This document shows positions 19,301 through 26,570 of a DNA stretch of 47,810 bases, in pieces. The translations under genes and the position numbers were made by a program. Source of the DNA: a virus; the IMG/VR virus record IMGVR_UViG_3300009413_000012, positions 1 to 47,810 of that record. One strand, given 5' to 3'. The stretch's first letter is position 1, and each line of letters starts with the position of its first letter. Below the pieces are notes generated by a model. It saw nothing but the letters and a program-made list of their open reading frames with translations. It was not told the DNA's origin and searched no databases.

Positions 19301-22300
19301 CGGCGGGGACAACCTTGGCGGCAGCAGCCACTGCATCTCTGCGAGCAACAGCCCTTGCCTCGCGAGCGTTCGCATACTCCAGACCAGCGTCTGCTGCTGC
19401 TGGATCGCTTTCCCGGACGGAAGCAAGAAGCTCTTCTACATTGCGGAATGGCGCGGGAGCGGGAGCGGCCTCGGGGACAGCCTCTGCCTCCGGCATCACC
19501 TCCTTGCCGTCACGCAAGTGCCGCTTGATGTCTATGGGTTGAATCCCGAGTTGTCGGCCCGTATGCTCCACTACATACGGCATGCCGCTCTCTTCGTCTA
19601 TCCGAACCACTTCTCCCTGATCGGCCCTAAACCCCACTCGTCCCTCTCCACCATAATCAAGAACATCTCCAACCCTCACGTCAGCAGTATCCACTACGGG
19701 CCTGAACGTGGAGGTGTCCAAGGGGAACGCAAGCAACTTGCCGTCAGTCTCCGTCCTGACAACCGCTTGTCCGCCCTCGGCTTTCACCAAGGTTCCGACG
19801 TGAGAGTTGCCATCAGCGTCGGTAACGCGAATCAGGCTTTTGCGGGGGGCCTCTTTATGTTGCTTGGCAATCGCCCTCACGCCCCCTTCGGTGACACGGT
19901 CGGTGGGAGCAAGTGGTTCAGTTTCTACAGGGGCGGTCTGATCTGACACCTCTTCGGGCAGTGCATCGATTTCCGCTTGAAGTCCGAGAGGAAGACCAAC
20001 GGACAGCCTGTCAAGTTCCTCCGTAGAGACAACATCTTCGGCAGCGGCATCGCCAGCGGCCTCTATATCTTCAGCGGAGGGAGCGAGAGCGGTGGATGGA
20101 GTGGTTATATCCGAGACCACGACATCCGGTTCTATCCCGGTTTGCCCTGCTTTACCCGCTCTCGCCTTCTCCGCGTCTAGTCTGGCTTGTTCGTCCGCTT
20201 GTTGCTGTTGCTTTGCTTGTGCTTCTGCGTCCAGTTTGGCTTGTTCCGCTTCGGACGGCTCTCCCAATTCATACAACTCTATTTCTTTTTTTAATTTATT
20301 TGCCCCCTCCTCTGGGTTGGCAAGGGCGTCTTCTCCACGTCTATTCAAATCTTCCAAGACAAGGGAAAGAACTTCCCGGTGCTTGGGCGAAGTCTTGGGA
20401 TCATCAATACGCTTTTGAAGTGTCTTGCGAGTCCTCTCAACATCAACAGGAGTAGGACGGAATAATTTCTCCAGACCCATAGCAGTCGTCTGGATAGCAA
20501 CACCGGGGATCATGAACCCGATCAATTCTGTCAGGAGTTGCTTCCCCTCTGGCCTGTTATAGCCATCAATCGGGGCCATCATAAACTCGTTGAGTCGCTC
20601 CTCCCCCATCTCCACAGCCGCTCCATCCCAACCGGCAAATTCCACCAATTTCTTAAATCTGGAGGCTTTGGGAACCTTCCCTTGCGCCTTCTGGGCTTCT
20701 GCCCAACCACGGAATATGCCAATCTTCACAAGTCTCTCTCTAGTTTCTTTAGGCAGTTTCGCCCAGACCACGCCCAAGACATTCTTGGCACCTTTGCCAG
20801 AGAACTCGGACAAAATCTCGGACACCGTGGAAGTGTAGCCTTCTCCAAACGCCCGCAGAATCGACTTGTCTGGCTTTATTATTAGTGCGCGCAGGTTTCC
20901 GGCATCATCCTCGGTAAACGACATCGCTGGCATCAGGCGTTGCAGTCCGTTTTGTATAGTGCGAACGGACATTACCGTTGCTGCGCCCTTGGCACTCAAA
21001 GCTACCGTTTTGGCCAAGGCAGACCCCAATGTTGCGATGACTCGCTTTTGTTTTACTAAAAGTGAAGGCTTGAGAGAACGCCCCCTTGCTCCTCTCCCTC
21101 TTAATGCCGCGATCTCTAGCCCGAATGCCGGAAGCATAGCCAGAAGGTCTACAACCCCCGCCCCAAATCCCTTGCCCCGGACAACCTCCTCTGTCAGTTC
21201 CTCGTAACGGTTTCGCAAGTCTTTTAGTTCTGACTGGGTGGGTTCGTAGCCTTCATGAATTCTCTCAGCCAACACAATGGTGTCTGCCATACTCGCAGCC
21301 AGATCAACCTGACCCACAATGGGCAGCATCCTCTTCCAATTCCTTCCCCACCGTCCCATTTGTTCCACCGTGCCTATTTCAGGCTTGTCGAAATCGCCAT
21401 GCAGTCCCATTGCGCGATTTAACGCACGCATCTGGTTGTCGGTCATAACGTCGGCGTCATCCTCCGAATGCCCTAACGTGCGAAGCTGATCGAATATATT
21501 TTGCCTTACATCCCGAAGTTGTACTTTTAACTTGCTCTCCTGTTCGGGATCAGATTTGCCAGTAACCGACCGGTAAATCGCTTTCGGGTCAATTTTTTCT
21601 AAACTTGGTCCCAAGCCAGCAAGCTTGGCAACTCCGGGGAACCTGCTCCAAATGTCCGGATCAGATTTGGCCTGGCGCACCTTTCTAAAAGTGTCACGGG
21701 CTGTTATCGGCTTCTCCGCCTCGGCAACCTCTGGAGCCACTGGAGGCTTCTCCGCCTCGGCAACCTCTGGAGCCACTGGAGGCTTCTCCGCCTCGACAAC
21801 CTCTGGAAGTTTCTTCCCCATCACTTCCTCGTAGGAGTACACCTCCTTCTCGACGGAAGGCTCCGGGAGTTTCTTTCCCATTACCTCCTCGTAAGTGAAC
21901 GTCTCCCTTTCAGCGGGTTCAACAGCTACGGCCTCCTCGACGGGAGGCTTGCGTAAAAGTTCTGGTGGAGGTTCAACAGCAGGCGGTTCGCGAAGACGCT
22001 CTGGCGGAGGCACGACGGCGGGGGGCTTGCGAAGAAGTTCCGATGGAGGCGGAACAGCCGGAGGTTTGCGAAGGGGTTTCGGCGGAGGCGGAGGCGCGGC
22101 TATTGCGGCAGCCGCTGCGGGCGGCTCAACCATTGGTCTCCCCATCACCTCTTCAAAAGAAAACGTCTCCTTCTTCTTCTTCTTCTTCTTCTTGGTCCCC
22201 ATCACCTCTTCAAATGTGAAGGTTTCTTTCTCTTCCTCGGGAACGGCAACATCAACTGACGGGTCCGACAGCAAACCCGTATAGGGAACTCTCTCCGAAT

Positions 22301-22325
22301 ATGGATCGAAGATGCCATTAGCCAC
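10344..22325 (-). CDS. giant polyvalent virion protein with metallopeptidase and methyltransferase domains
   Basis: 3,993 residues, one quarter of the window. The GTG start overlaps the upstream stop (TAGTG). Residues 33-170 hold four FEEVMG-type repeats, an 8-Lys run and a Pro-rich stretch. A zincin-like domain carries HEIVH at 1173-1177. Near 1505 is the VPVGFNPHKATFYYD block typical of phage polyvalent proteins. A second helical module with QYQFIEAYIRQIARRTG lies near 1930-1950. A SAM methyltransferase spans about 2455-2655 (VDIGASEG as glycine loop). Long coiled regions follow, and the end (about 3520-3960) is a membrane-active region (WWMFGLGLAAIGFG near 3775, then DDDDD) known from giant phage proteins. 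It is probably ejected with the DNA and processed by its own peptidase. Confidence 0.88.
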   Translation of the reverse strand: MANGIFDPYSERVPYTGLLSDPSVDVAVPEEEKETFTFEEVMGTKKKKKKKKETFSFEEVMGRPMVEPPAAAAAIAAPPPPPKPLRKPPAVPPPSELLRKPPAVVPPPERLREPPAVEPPPELLRKPPVEEAVAVEPAERETFTYEEVMGKKLPEPSVEKEVYSYEEVMGKKLPEVVEAEKPPVAPEVAEAEKPPVAPEVAEAEKPITARDTFRKVRQAKSDPDIWSRFPGVAKLAGLGPSLEKIDPKAIYRSVTGKSDPEQESKLKVQLRDVRQNIFDQLRTLGHSEDDADVMTDNQMRALNRAMGLHGDFDKPEIGTVEQMGRWGRNWKRMLPIVGQVDLAASMADTIVLAERIHEGYEPTQSELKDLRNRYEELTEEVVRGKGFGAGVVDLLAMLPAFGLEIAALRGRGARGRSLKPSLLVKQKRVIATLGSALAKTVALSAKGAATVMSVRTIQNGLQRLMPAMSFTEDDAGNLRALIIKPDKSILRAFGEGYTSTVSEILSEFSGKGAKNVLGVVWAKLPKETRERLVKIGIFRGWAEAQKAQGKVPKASRFKKLVEFAGWDGAAVEMGEERLNEFMMAPIDGYNRPEGKQLLTELIGFMIPGVAIQTTAMGLEKLFRPTPVDVERTRKTLQKRIDDPKTSPKHREVLSLVLEDLNRRGEDALANPEEGANKLKKEIELYELGEPSEAEQAKLDAEAQAKQQQQADEQARLDAEKARAGKAGQTGIEPDVVVSDITTPSTALAPSAEDIEAAGDAAAEDVVSTEELDRLSVGLPLGLQAEIDALPEEVSDQTAPVETEPLAPTDRVTEGGVRAIAKQHKEAPRKSLIRVTDADGNSHVGTLVKAEGGQAVVRTETDGKLLAFPLDTSTFRPVVDTADVRVGDVLDYGGEGRVGFRADQGEVVRIDEESGMPYVVEHTGRQLGIQPIDIKRHLRDGKEVMPEAEAVPEAAPAPAPFRNVEELLASVRESDPAAADAGLEYANAREARAVARRDAVAAAAKVVPAAKATPPPLPTAKVTPPPLSQEQIDAQKATEAGEAEPDTVVTPVDISSRGMLDREHDQLETLLKVIDPDAKVDRERGVATFRLKRSDGTAKTVHIAMVEEISGRGMGPHVQRAWDSFFRRYGRAPNAPRGVALPGVSMRMADTGEVIESDFVIAIGSNAEVSTIPHEIVHLAAATVLSESELDTLARRYAPEAANPEEGLATAIGNRAEAFQNDPLWRKVVEFFSRLIDTAMPTEAAAARNLMRDIESGRIFRRVESVDRAPSGSKFEAGGQASTYIFEVTDEFGNVREEAVRDVSMSRAKHRLNRELTSAAGADVRFISKSEPASFEETLTPPADLEEVGRPRKVKFDEETKTWPDGQFFPIGDRLNSVFLREELLSLVPSREELEGLDEGKKKGIWKNRKLDKGTRVGLRIDIPFFLRTGKYVIAIHAPRPTPNSYDFIARLKGPVTFSTPAIDAKARGVLFGGQTKSPFAVVTGVLDKTPINPEDVADIPDIDSWVPVGFNPHKATFYYDKRSGREVKSGTDAISIGNTVYTRSEDIEYGDRVVPTGEPSYEILQKAMEEPKGTEKEAGVSARFIRKVDAKNKQGDSVVMGGIPESKPTMPLDTWLQKVADAAGMPRRDVESLLEDYIGRHARGDTPENSARVLTTASDSGISFEEGKAIEAYDGARGRLGEEAAARLGGKRNKASVKSKINTAAESIYKTFHSRPVPDSEVRELAKKLAGEYAPETYEYYRRVVLAAEGAAHLAASGEHKMPFDKWQRAMQRKHGKKFVDAELYGMSNALLKRMTDVGATIPEMKEMTGSYERGEYAKDWYTDQYPGFLNLFGKKLIDFVLQALTVTSTNTTIKANTSLGLRSIDAVIKGRDPQGLMNTVANMLRDAMQGKRFGGNKLYNFYRALMGDTEAVVIDRWMLRAFGFTISEDNPKAAINSATMQQYQFIEAYIRQIARRTGATPVQVQSAIWTTHKGEHQLREGDALVDYVHDISDRIEKLYGKRLKGQHLRIAFWESYGLLTETNPERKIYGPAQVAVEATPNATTGVLPGMADATYEQRQEYTDDIRAAIKPHVDRYIEDLGLNMTLEFSGPGLFLGDRNPGFQLVFKTRAEGRSTLSRKLSPTHHKALRDLSAFLGYYLRQEAVAFHRPFYTTTKKRADGSEFRIDPQYKVKRKKDKKTGKITETSKFESGRVINDAEMDRLYDAVIKVFGEKSGNDVAIVPAADGVRLLNFSNTSNPVFHNLVEKAYNIAFPEGSVDIAMFRNVNGGYIANDWKVDTNGESYIKRIRRSGRPNVLRGLHGELSEAVTGVNTVYSSKHGWGNPGQFVSDIVEEADRIRIGELTGEFQETGVPEDVRERAGQRRERIRGETLEGDGRGYTNFFSDVTEGKRDKSKVPYDRVIPLGKRKSFSDDYDEHRGNFDDHIAKSIPGFADVQVMVGDAIARTYGDRDSSMVDIGASEGSLVKTITQRSDGNVRTLGVDPNVAMASFFRDHSTVPGSSYAMQAFATDEGWVEDDGTVITPWQPTEKYDVAHEAMVFQFISNTRNAQIREMKRILKPDGVAVVEEKVSFNPLNVKDRVKWDSNENHKNEYKEKYFDLETLKKKERDVLEREVEGMHELMVPQGELEATLRKHFKHVVMFWEAGNFKGYAASDSRIAVDRLVANIGDTNTEFTVGEATPHAAVEVQFEETPIRITKPLRRRAEAYKYAPGEPGVESGQIEKAVRRSKTRGPSKAIRTFIEEATGIRPDPDIEDLAEFYAQQVSKAELKYAKESAFKSGQKAVTKQAKDFVALTSTREELFDQVDALHPRLHSKLKADIHKAKSKADLSRIAKRMNKYWLQGHVSEPVAVLTGSDALAIALRGQRKGAEAAWRSGKAEGKGVAEAVTRELQKLIKQIKLINPKEHKKLLERLANARTPGQLEAVAKSMNRKYMQALTRGEAPGEMVMTAMEALRLAKRSESTGSHQGYRSGRVDLNASQIQLLEFANEHLPKHLRSRVMKSIIVNARTPSSRKRFVVAVNRMVERFEKQEAISFLKQQLKSFKRKGRKHRLESDIENRIDALMDGIDLVKRTPKTLTRLRKLMDAVRQQVSDSPLDGIVDSNALNIPDAMYTRAKEILSKDRTISQLSVDEVKSLGAAINTLLRQNADRQVLRTAIRERNKSEAGRAAMRNAEIAHPTKLGSKATSEEMPKLNSLKWFAWFSKTNWMNKVKLLVGDNNETHKILVDDLLEAENLRREYVHEAQTYLQRALKRIGYSPEKLEAVSGAYAKGRIVRKAKPFLEKNKIKIILPTATWGPTGTRVGELSLTPMEYASLLLHLADPSTRRELLRNPQQGLRIRSQATSAKRPIKLREGDMREIMRNAPADVVAVADAIQFDINGRLRNQLNEVWQRIFGYPLVTGESIYMPRRRYRGGRDDVDYAAQPESLLGGYVSERLDQQGIFLERGASNDPFVIDDALGEYFMYVQRTAAMAAKSEPIANAMRILNYKAPGKSGESFKQTVRDRLQRADTYFKSMEDHLRKFGGVDTTQPGVLSALIGKLIRPLHVANLGLKPYIWFYQMVSMNTAGQYIGRKHLYNPKNEGRLHPNRIKEEMVANSPLIRDRVEGGGHQIITAFARTNALRQFLGGENDNIFVRKSMQGILEADLIVIRAIWGAAKMEGRDKGLSGQELMDYTKKKAEFVINYSQPTWDTLTSSEQINYARQNQAVALVFGLFYSSQRDKNFNMNFDAALTARQEVREGKDPRAAYSKFAYNVAHTSFVSGFSVALIRRAYWWMFGLGLAAIGFGDDDDDFWADVFHDSITRTLGGSWIGVGDWVGYAYTGVKAFLETGEARDLAKGLRRNILAESVDRFVVGTVGETASMLWNADMLIRSFTDQENLTDKEKKKLANGAYLSKKIDQILTGTGMLGVPTPGIMAHARKFMPHTKPTRVSLYGNMAKAAKRRDKKSVRSRIAALKKMGASRSQLYSSIKNRKKNGMMDGDTADWLKNEVNLYY

Positions 22326-24409
22326 TAGACAGTCTCAAATTGATTGGTATTGGAATTCCACCGGACCCTTTTGCCGTTGTACATCTTCTCGGCTCCATGA
22401 GTAATTCCGCTTTGGCCTCTATCCGGCACTTGCCCTGCTGGCTGCCGTCCTTGTGGCAACGCGAGTGACGAAGGAGGCTGCGATACGGATGCAGGCTCCC
22501 TAGCAAGAGGAGGCTCCCCTGTAGCCCCCGCTCCCCTAAGCAGGGCCGTAACTCCGGGAATAGGCGGCAGTCCGGTCTGATTCCCAATTTCTTGGTCCTT
22601 ACTTACTGTTGCCGGGCTTATAGGTTGCCTGTCAGGTGGCCTGTCATCGGTCTCGGCAGCAGCTTCCCCAGTAGGACGGACGTGCCGTAGAAAGCCCAAG
22701 AACTTCTGGACTTCTTCCGACTGGTCTCCATGCTCTAGGCTTTCAAAATTTTGTATCTCTCGGGTAATAACCCTGAGAATCCTTCTCTTATCGTTCTCAT
22801 CGGTAGCCGAAGAAAGTTGATTGGCCCACCCTTGCAGGTCTTCCATCTTCGCGGCTAATCCAGGATTCTCCGCTTCAACTTTTTTAATGGAAGATTCTCC
22901 CTCGATTCTCAATACAGTCTGGTTGTACAAGTCGGGGTACAATTCCCTGATACTCTGTCGCATTACAGCTTGCGCCTTTGGGTTATCTTCTTTTTCTATC
23001 GCTACATAGGCGTCCGTAAAACCCCTGAGCCTTGCAATTTTGTCTTTGGTCTTACTACTATCGATCAGATTGATTGCTGTGGTGCCTTCCTTTAACTGTT
23101 TCTGCAACGCTGCAATAGTCTTCTCCGCGTTGGGGAGGGCTACCCCTACGGCGTCCTTAAATACCTGATACTTAGCCTTTTCTTCTCTTTGTATTTGCTC
23201 CCATCTCTGGGCTGCCGCCTCACTAGTTTCCCTGTTTTGAGATTTCATTGCTTGCGCGACGGCATTTTTTTCGTCCAGCAACCTGTCGTAGCTTTGCTTC
23301 TCCATCTCAAGCCACTTCTGCCAGTGTTCAGGCCCAGCCTTTATCGTCGCCATCTCCCTTTCATGCGTCCGCCTGCCCGCAATCGCCTTGTCCACATTCG
23401 CTTGGTCCTCCACCATCGCCACATACTCGCCATACCGCATGCCTCTTTGCTTGGCGGTTTTGATGTCAAGCCTGCGTTGCTCAAGCTGTTCCGGCGTCTC
23501 TCTACCTGCCCCGGACCATCGTTTAACGCGACCGGAATCAGGAAGACCAAAGGCTTGATCGGGGGGAACTTCCGCCAAACCCGGCCTCGCCTCGAAAATG
23601 CTTTGTCCGGCCTGTGGCTCGCCCTCAAACAGTCCACCCTCTGGCGCATCGGATCGTGGAATGCCTTCAAAAATGCTGGGGCCAGCTTCTACCTGTGCCG
23701 CAGCCTGCTGTTGCTGTTCCGGAGTTCTGTACAAACTCTCGCGGGAGAATGGCGTACCGGCTAGAGGCTCTGCCCCCGCCACCTCGCCGCCGGGAGGAGG
23801 GAATTGGACGCCAGTGCCGGGGCCAGTGCCGGGGAGTGGAGCCGGTGTGACGGCAGCGTCAGCCTGTTGTTGTATACCGGACTGCGGGACGACAGCGTCA
23901 GCCTGTTGCTGGGGTGGCTCACCGCGTAATGCTGCGAGCCTCTCCTTTACAGGGATTGATTGATCGACCTTTAGATGCTCCCATGTAGCCGCCGTATCAC
24001 GCCCAGGCACTCCGATTGGGTTTGAATAGAATTTCTCCCTAGCGGTCTGTGGCTGCCCCGTCGGCACGGCAGCAGCACCAGCTTGGGGAGGTGTCCTGAC
24101 CGGAGTCCTGTACAAATTCTCGCGGGCGGTAAGTTGCGGGCCTTGGGCTGTTGCTGCGGTTGGGGCAGCTATTGCTGCCGGGGGCTTCGTCTCCCTCTTG
24201 CGGAGCATCGGGGGAGGCCCACCTGCCGCTGACACACCCGGCCTCGGCGGGCCGACAGCCCGTTTAGCGACCTTTTTCGTAGCCTTGGGCGGGGTCTTTT
24301 TCTTTTTCTTGGCCAACAAGGATGACGCAACGCCCGTGGGTGGCAGGTCGAAGGCCCGGTTTCTTGGGGGCTGTTGATTGCTGCCGTAACGTGAATTATT
24401 GATTGCCAC
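22325..24409 (-). CDS. 694-residue virion-associated protein, partner of the giant protein
   Basis: The GTG at 24409 follows AAGGAG. Residues 1-290 are low-complexity, rich in Pro, Ala and Gln, with a Lys-rich patch at 34-50 and three copies of a 10-residue motif: TARENLYRTP (94), TAREKFYSNP (122), FSRESLYRTP (221). SIFEG/GLFEG/SIFEA repeats lie at 245-274. Residues 300-560 are long charged helices, followed by a disordered end. Overlap with the giant gene, and the related TARDTFRKV at 208-216 of that protein, suggest the two act together, perhaps as internal or ejection proteins. No enzymatic motif is visible. Confidence 0.7.
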   Translation of the reverse strand: MAINNSRYGSNQQPPRNRAFDLPPTGVASSLLAKKKKKTPPKATKKVAKRAVGPPRPGVSAAGGPPPMLRKRETKPPAAIAAPTAATAQGPQLTARENLYRTPVRTPPQAGAAAVPTGQPQTAREKFYSNPIGVPGRDTAATWEHLKVDQSIPVKERLAALRGEPPQQQADAVVPQSGIQQQADAAVTPAPLPGTGPGTGVQFPPPGGEVAGAEPLAGTPFSRESLYRTPEQQQQAAAQVEAGPSIFEGIPRSDAPEGGLFEGEPQAGQSIFEARPGLAEVPPDQAFGLPDSGRVKRWSGAGRETPEQLEQRRLDIKTAKQRGMRYGEYVAMVEDQANVDKAIAGRRTHEREMATIKAGPEHWQKWLEMEKQSYDRLLDEKNAVAQAMKSQNRETSEAAAQRWEQIQREEKAKYQVFKDAVGVALPNAEKTIAALQKQLKEGTTAINLIDSSKTKDKIARLRGFTDAYVAIEKEDNPKAQAVMRQSIRELYPDLYNQTVLRIEGESSIKKVEAENPGLAAKMEDLQGWANQLSSATDENDKRRILRVITREIQNFESLEHGDQSEEVQKFLGFLRHVRPTGEAAAETDDRPPDRQPISPATVSKDQEIGNQTGLPPIPGVTALLRGAGATGEPPLAREPASVSQPPSSLALPQGRQPAGQVPDRGQSGITHGAEKMYNGKRVRWNSNTNQFETV

Positions 24410-24420
24410 GAGAGTACTCC

Positions 24421-25719
24421 TTAACTGGCACCGATGACCAGAGTTATATTTCTGCCTAGATTTAGCGTCACATCCGCCATGTTGATCTGATCCAAGTCGA
24501 TGTCAGGGGTAGCGGAATAAGTGAACTTGGCGTTCGGGTCGTTGATAGTAACCGGACCCTTCACGGTAATCTTTTTGCTTATCGTCTTCGTACCCATGGT
24601 CCGGCTGTTGTCCAAGACGGCTTCGTCCGCCATGGTGATAAGGGCATCGGTGCCGTGAGCATAAGAAGCCACCGAGTCCGTATTCAACCGCCCGGTGCCA
24701 CGGAGAAGAATCGAAGAGGTGATGCCCCCGACCTTCTGGGTATAGACTCCGGCATCAACGGTCACTCCGATGGTGCAAGTATGAGCGGTGCAGTAGCCTC
24801 CGGTCTGGACGACATTCGGCCCCTTAGTGGTTGTAGTTTGCACCGTGTCGCCCCCGATGGTCACATACGCATCACTGGCCTGATTGTCCAGATAGTTGAT
24901 ATTTATGTTGTCCACGCGGGATGTTCCGGTATTGCCGGGTTCAACCCCAAGGCCGACGTTGCCCTTGTTGATGTATATGTCGGAAATTGCGGTCCCCTTC
25001 AAGGAAAGGCCGTATTGGCCCGTAGTGGGGGTGAATGTCCTATTGATCTCCGGGTCCACATTGCTGCTGCCGATGTCGATCCAAGCCTGACCGGCTCCGG
25101 CAAAACGGAACACCTTGCCACTGGCTAGGGCAATCTTGAAATAAGCGTTGTCGGTCCCGCCGATTTGGCCGCTATAGCCCTCATCGACGACAAACTGAGT
25201 GTGTGCAGTGGTTTGGGCGGCACCGGTTCCGCTGCTGGTAAGTCCATACAGTATTGACCCGGCACCGGCGGCAACGGTAACGGAGTCGGTGTCTGCGGCA
25301 ATGACCTCGCCATCCCAGTTTTCTGCCTGATGCCAGACATTCGGACCCGAGTTGCTGGTCGTAGCGGTGGAGGTCCCCCAAGTCGGGGTACTCGATCCGC
25401 TAGACGTGGTTGCGGCGACCCGGAACGGCACGCCAGCAGTTTTGGCGGTCAGGGTAAGGGCGATTGAAGTGTGGGACGCCGTAACCCGCTGCACAACCTC
25501 GCTGGGATCGTTGTTCCAGAGACTGGTGAAGTTGGCGAGAAGAAGAGATGTCGCGGGATCACTGGTTCCAACTTGCGTGTAAACCACTCGGCTGATCGAC
25601 CCGTCCTCTCCTGTAGCCGAGATGTACCACTTTACTGCGCCTGATCCGCGAGCAACTCCGGACCATGTATTAACCTGCTTTATCGCAGGAGCGTTACCTA
25701 CAAACTTTTTAACAGCCAT
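24421..25719 (-). CDS. beta-helix-like virion surface protein
   Basis: 432 residues, starting MAVKKFVGNAPA behind AAGGATG. Residues 1-110 look like a small beta domain with SLLLANFTSLWN and SIALTLTAKTAGVPF. The GPNVWHQAENWD block (about 125-140) introduces a repetitive, Thr/Gly/Val-rich region (160-430) that looks like a right-handed beta-helix or fibre. I know this architecture (MAVK.F.GNAPA and GPN.W..A.NW) from proteins of Planctomycetes and their phages; function there is unproven. A capsid-fibre or tail-fibre role is inferred. It lies 12 bases before the 694-residue gene. Confidence 0.65.
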   Translation of the reverse strand: MAVKKFVGNAPAIKQVNTWSGVARGSGAVKWYISATGEDGSISRVVYTQVGTSDPATSLLLANFTSLWNNDPSEVVQRVTASHTSIALTLTAKTAGVPFRVAATTSSGSSTPTWGTSTATTSNSGPNVWHQAENWDGEVIAADTDSVTVAAGAGSILYGLTSSGTGAAQTTAHTQFVVDEGYSGQIGGTDNAYFKIALASGKVFRFAGAGQAWIDIGSSNVDPEINRTFTPTTGQYGLSLKGTAISDIYINKGNVGLGVEPGNTGTSRVDNININYLDNQASDAYVTIGGDTVQTTTTKGPNVVQTGGYCTAHTCTIGVTVDAGVYTQKVGGITSSILLRGTGRLNTDSVASYAHGTDALITMADEAVLDNSRTMGTKTISKKITVKGPVTINDPNAKFTYSATPDIDLDQINMADVTLNLGRNITLVIGAS

Positions 25720-25795
25720 TATTAGGCATCCTTGCCTTGAATTTTGAGTTCCCTATTGCATAGTAGCATCACAACATCGTGGTTGTCGCCGTTAT

Positions 25796-26113
25796 TCACC
25801 GATACGGCAAAAGTCGGTTCAGCTTCTTTTGCCGCTTGCGGCATCCGCCGCACTTCTTGATCCCCATTTTCGACGTGACCTTGGCTATGCTGTCGCCAAG
25901 ACCTCTGGATGGCACGTCTGGCACAGAAATCTTAGACTGCCCCGCATCCCCAATCCAGTGCTTGGCACTGACCTTCTCAAAATCCTCTTGGGTCATCCAG
26001 AACCAGTCCCCGGCGGAATCGAATGCCTTGTCTCGTACATCGGACAAGAAGTCCGAGCGGTGCCGAGGTGCTGCTTCGACGTGAGCCTTCCACGATAATC
26101 GGATCTTGTCCAT
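25796..26113 (-). CDS. small protein with GLGD...CGGC motif
   Basis: 105 residues from the ATG at 26113. The last 35 residues (71-105) hold GLGDSIAKVTSKMGIKKCGG then CRKRQKKLN and PY, a compact motif I know from many small phage and planctomycete proteins of unknown role. The CGGC at 88-91 could bind metal or form a disulfide. The N-terminal 70 residues are charged, with Trp-rich GDWFWMTQ. It sits among the Cys-rich virion genes, 8 bases after 26122-26529, so a minor structural role is likely but not shown. Confidence 0.6.
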   Translation of the reverse strand: MDKIRLSWKAHVEAAPRHRSDFLSDVRDKAFDSAGDWFWMTQEDFEKVSAKHWIGDAGQSKISVPDVPSRGLGDSIAKVTSKMGIKKCGGCRKRQKKLNRLLPYR

Positions 26114-26121
26114 TATATCTC

Positions 26122-26529
26122 CTATCTGAACGGATCTTCCCCTTTCTCTACAATACCCTTGACATCTATGGTCGATACCAGCATATTACCGCCACAGGCA
26201 TACAGAACGCGGTAAACCCCCTGCGGCTCCCAATGCGGGCCAAATCCAGCCCAGATGTAGTCGTCTAAAGCACAGTGGTCGCATGCAATCTGGAGTATCC
26301 ATCCGCATTCGTGCTGGTTTGACCTCCGGACGCGAGTGAAGAAGTGGTTAAGACCCTTGCTATCGAACCTGTTTTGGCTCGGGTTATCGATACGGTATGT
26401 GCATCTGGTTTCGTCGTAGTCCCGGAGAATGCCGTTCCAGTCATGATTCCCACCCCCGTCGCAATCGGAACAGGTAGACAGCCCGGAAATGTCAACCAAG
26501 AGCCGCAGGGGGAAATCGCAACATGCCAT
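26122..26529 (-). CDS. Cys-rich virion-region protein (135 aa)
   Basis: 135 residues with about 12 cysteines, including MACCDF at the start, a CSDC pair near 20 and CDHC near 87. The segment ISGLSTCSDCDG followed by WNGILRDYDETRCTYRI resembles the C..C...NG......C.Y units also seen in the next gene upstream (26571-27623), so the two may be related. No signal peptide or catalytic motif is visible. The location in the tail part of the virion operon suggests a minor structural protein; zinc or disulfide stabilisation is possible. Confidence 0.55.
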   Translation of the reverse strand: MACCDFPLRLLVDISGLSTCSDCDGGGNHDWNGILRDYDETRCTYRIDNPSQNRFDSKGLNHFFTRVRRSNQHECGWILQIACDHCALDDYIWAGFGPHWEPQGVYRVLYACGGNMLVSTIDVKGIVEKGEDPFR

Positions 26530-26570
26530 CGGTAAATCGCCTCAGTCGCTGCTACACGCACGCCCGGTGT

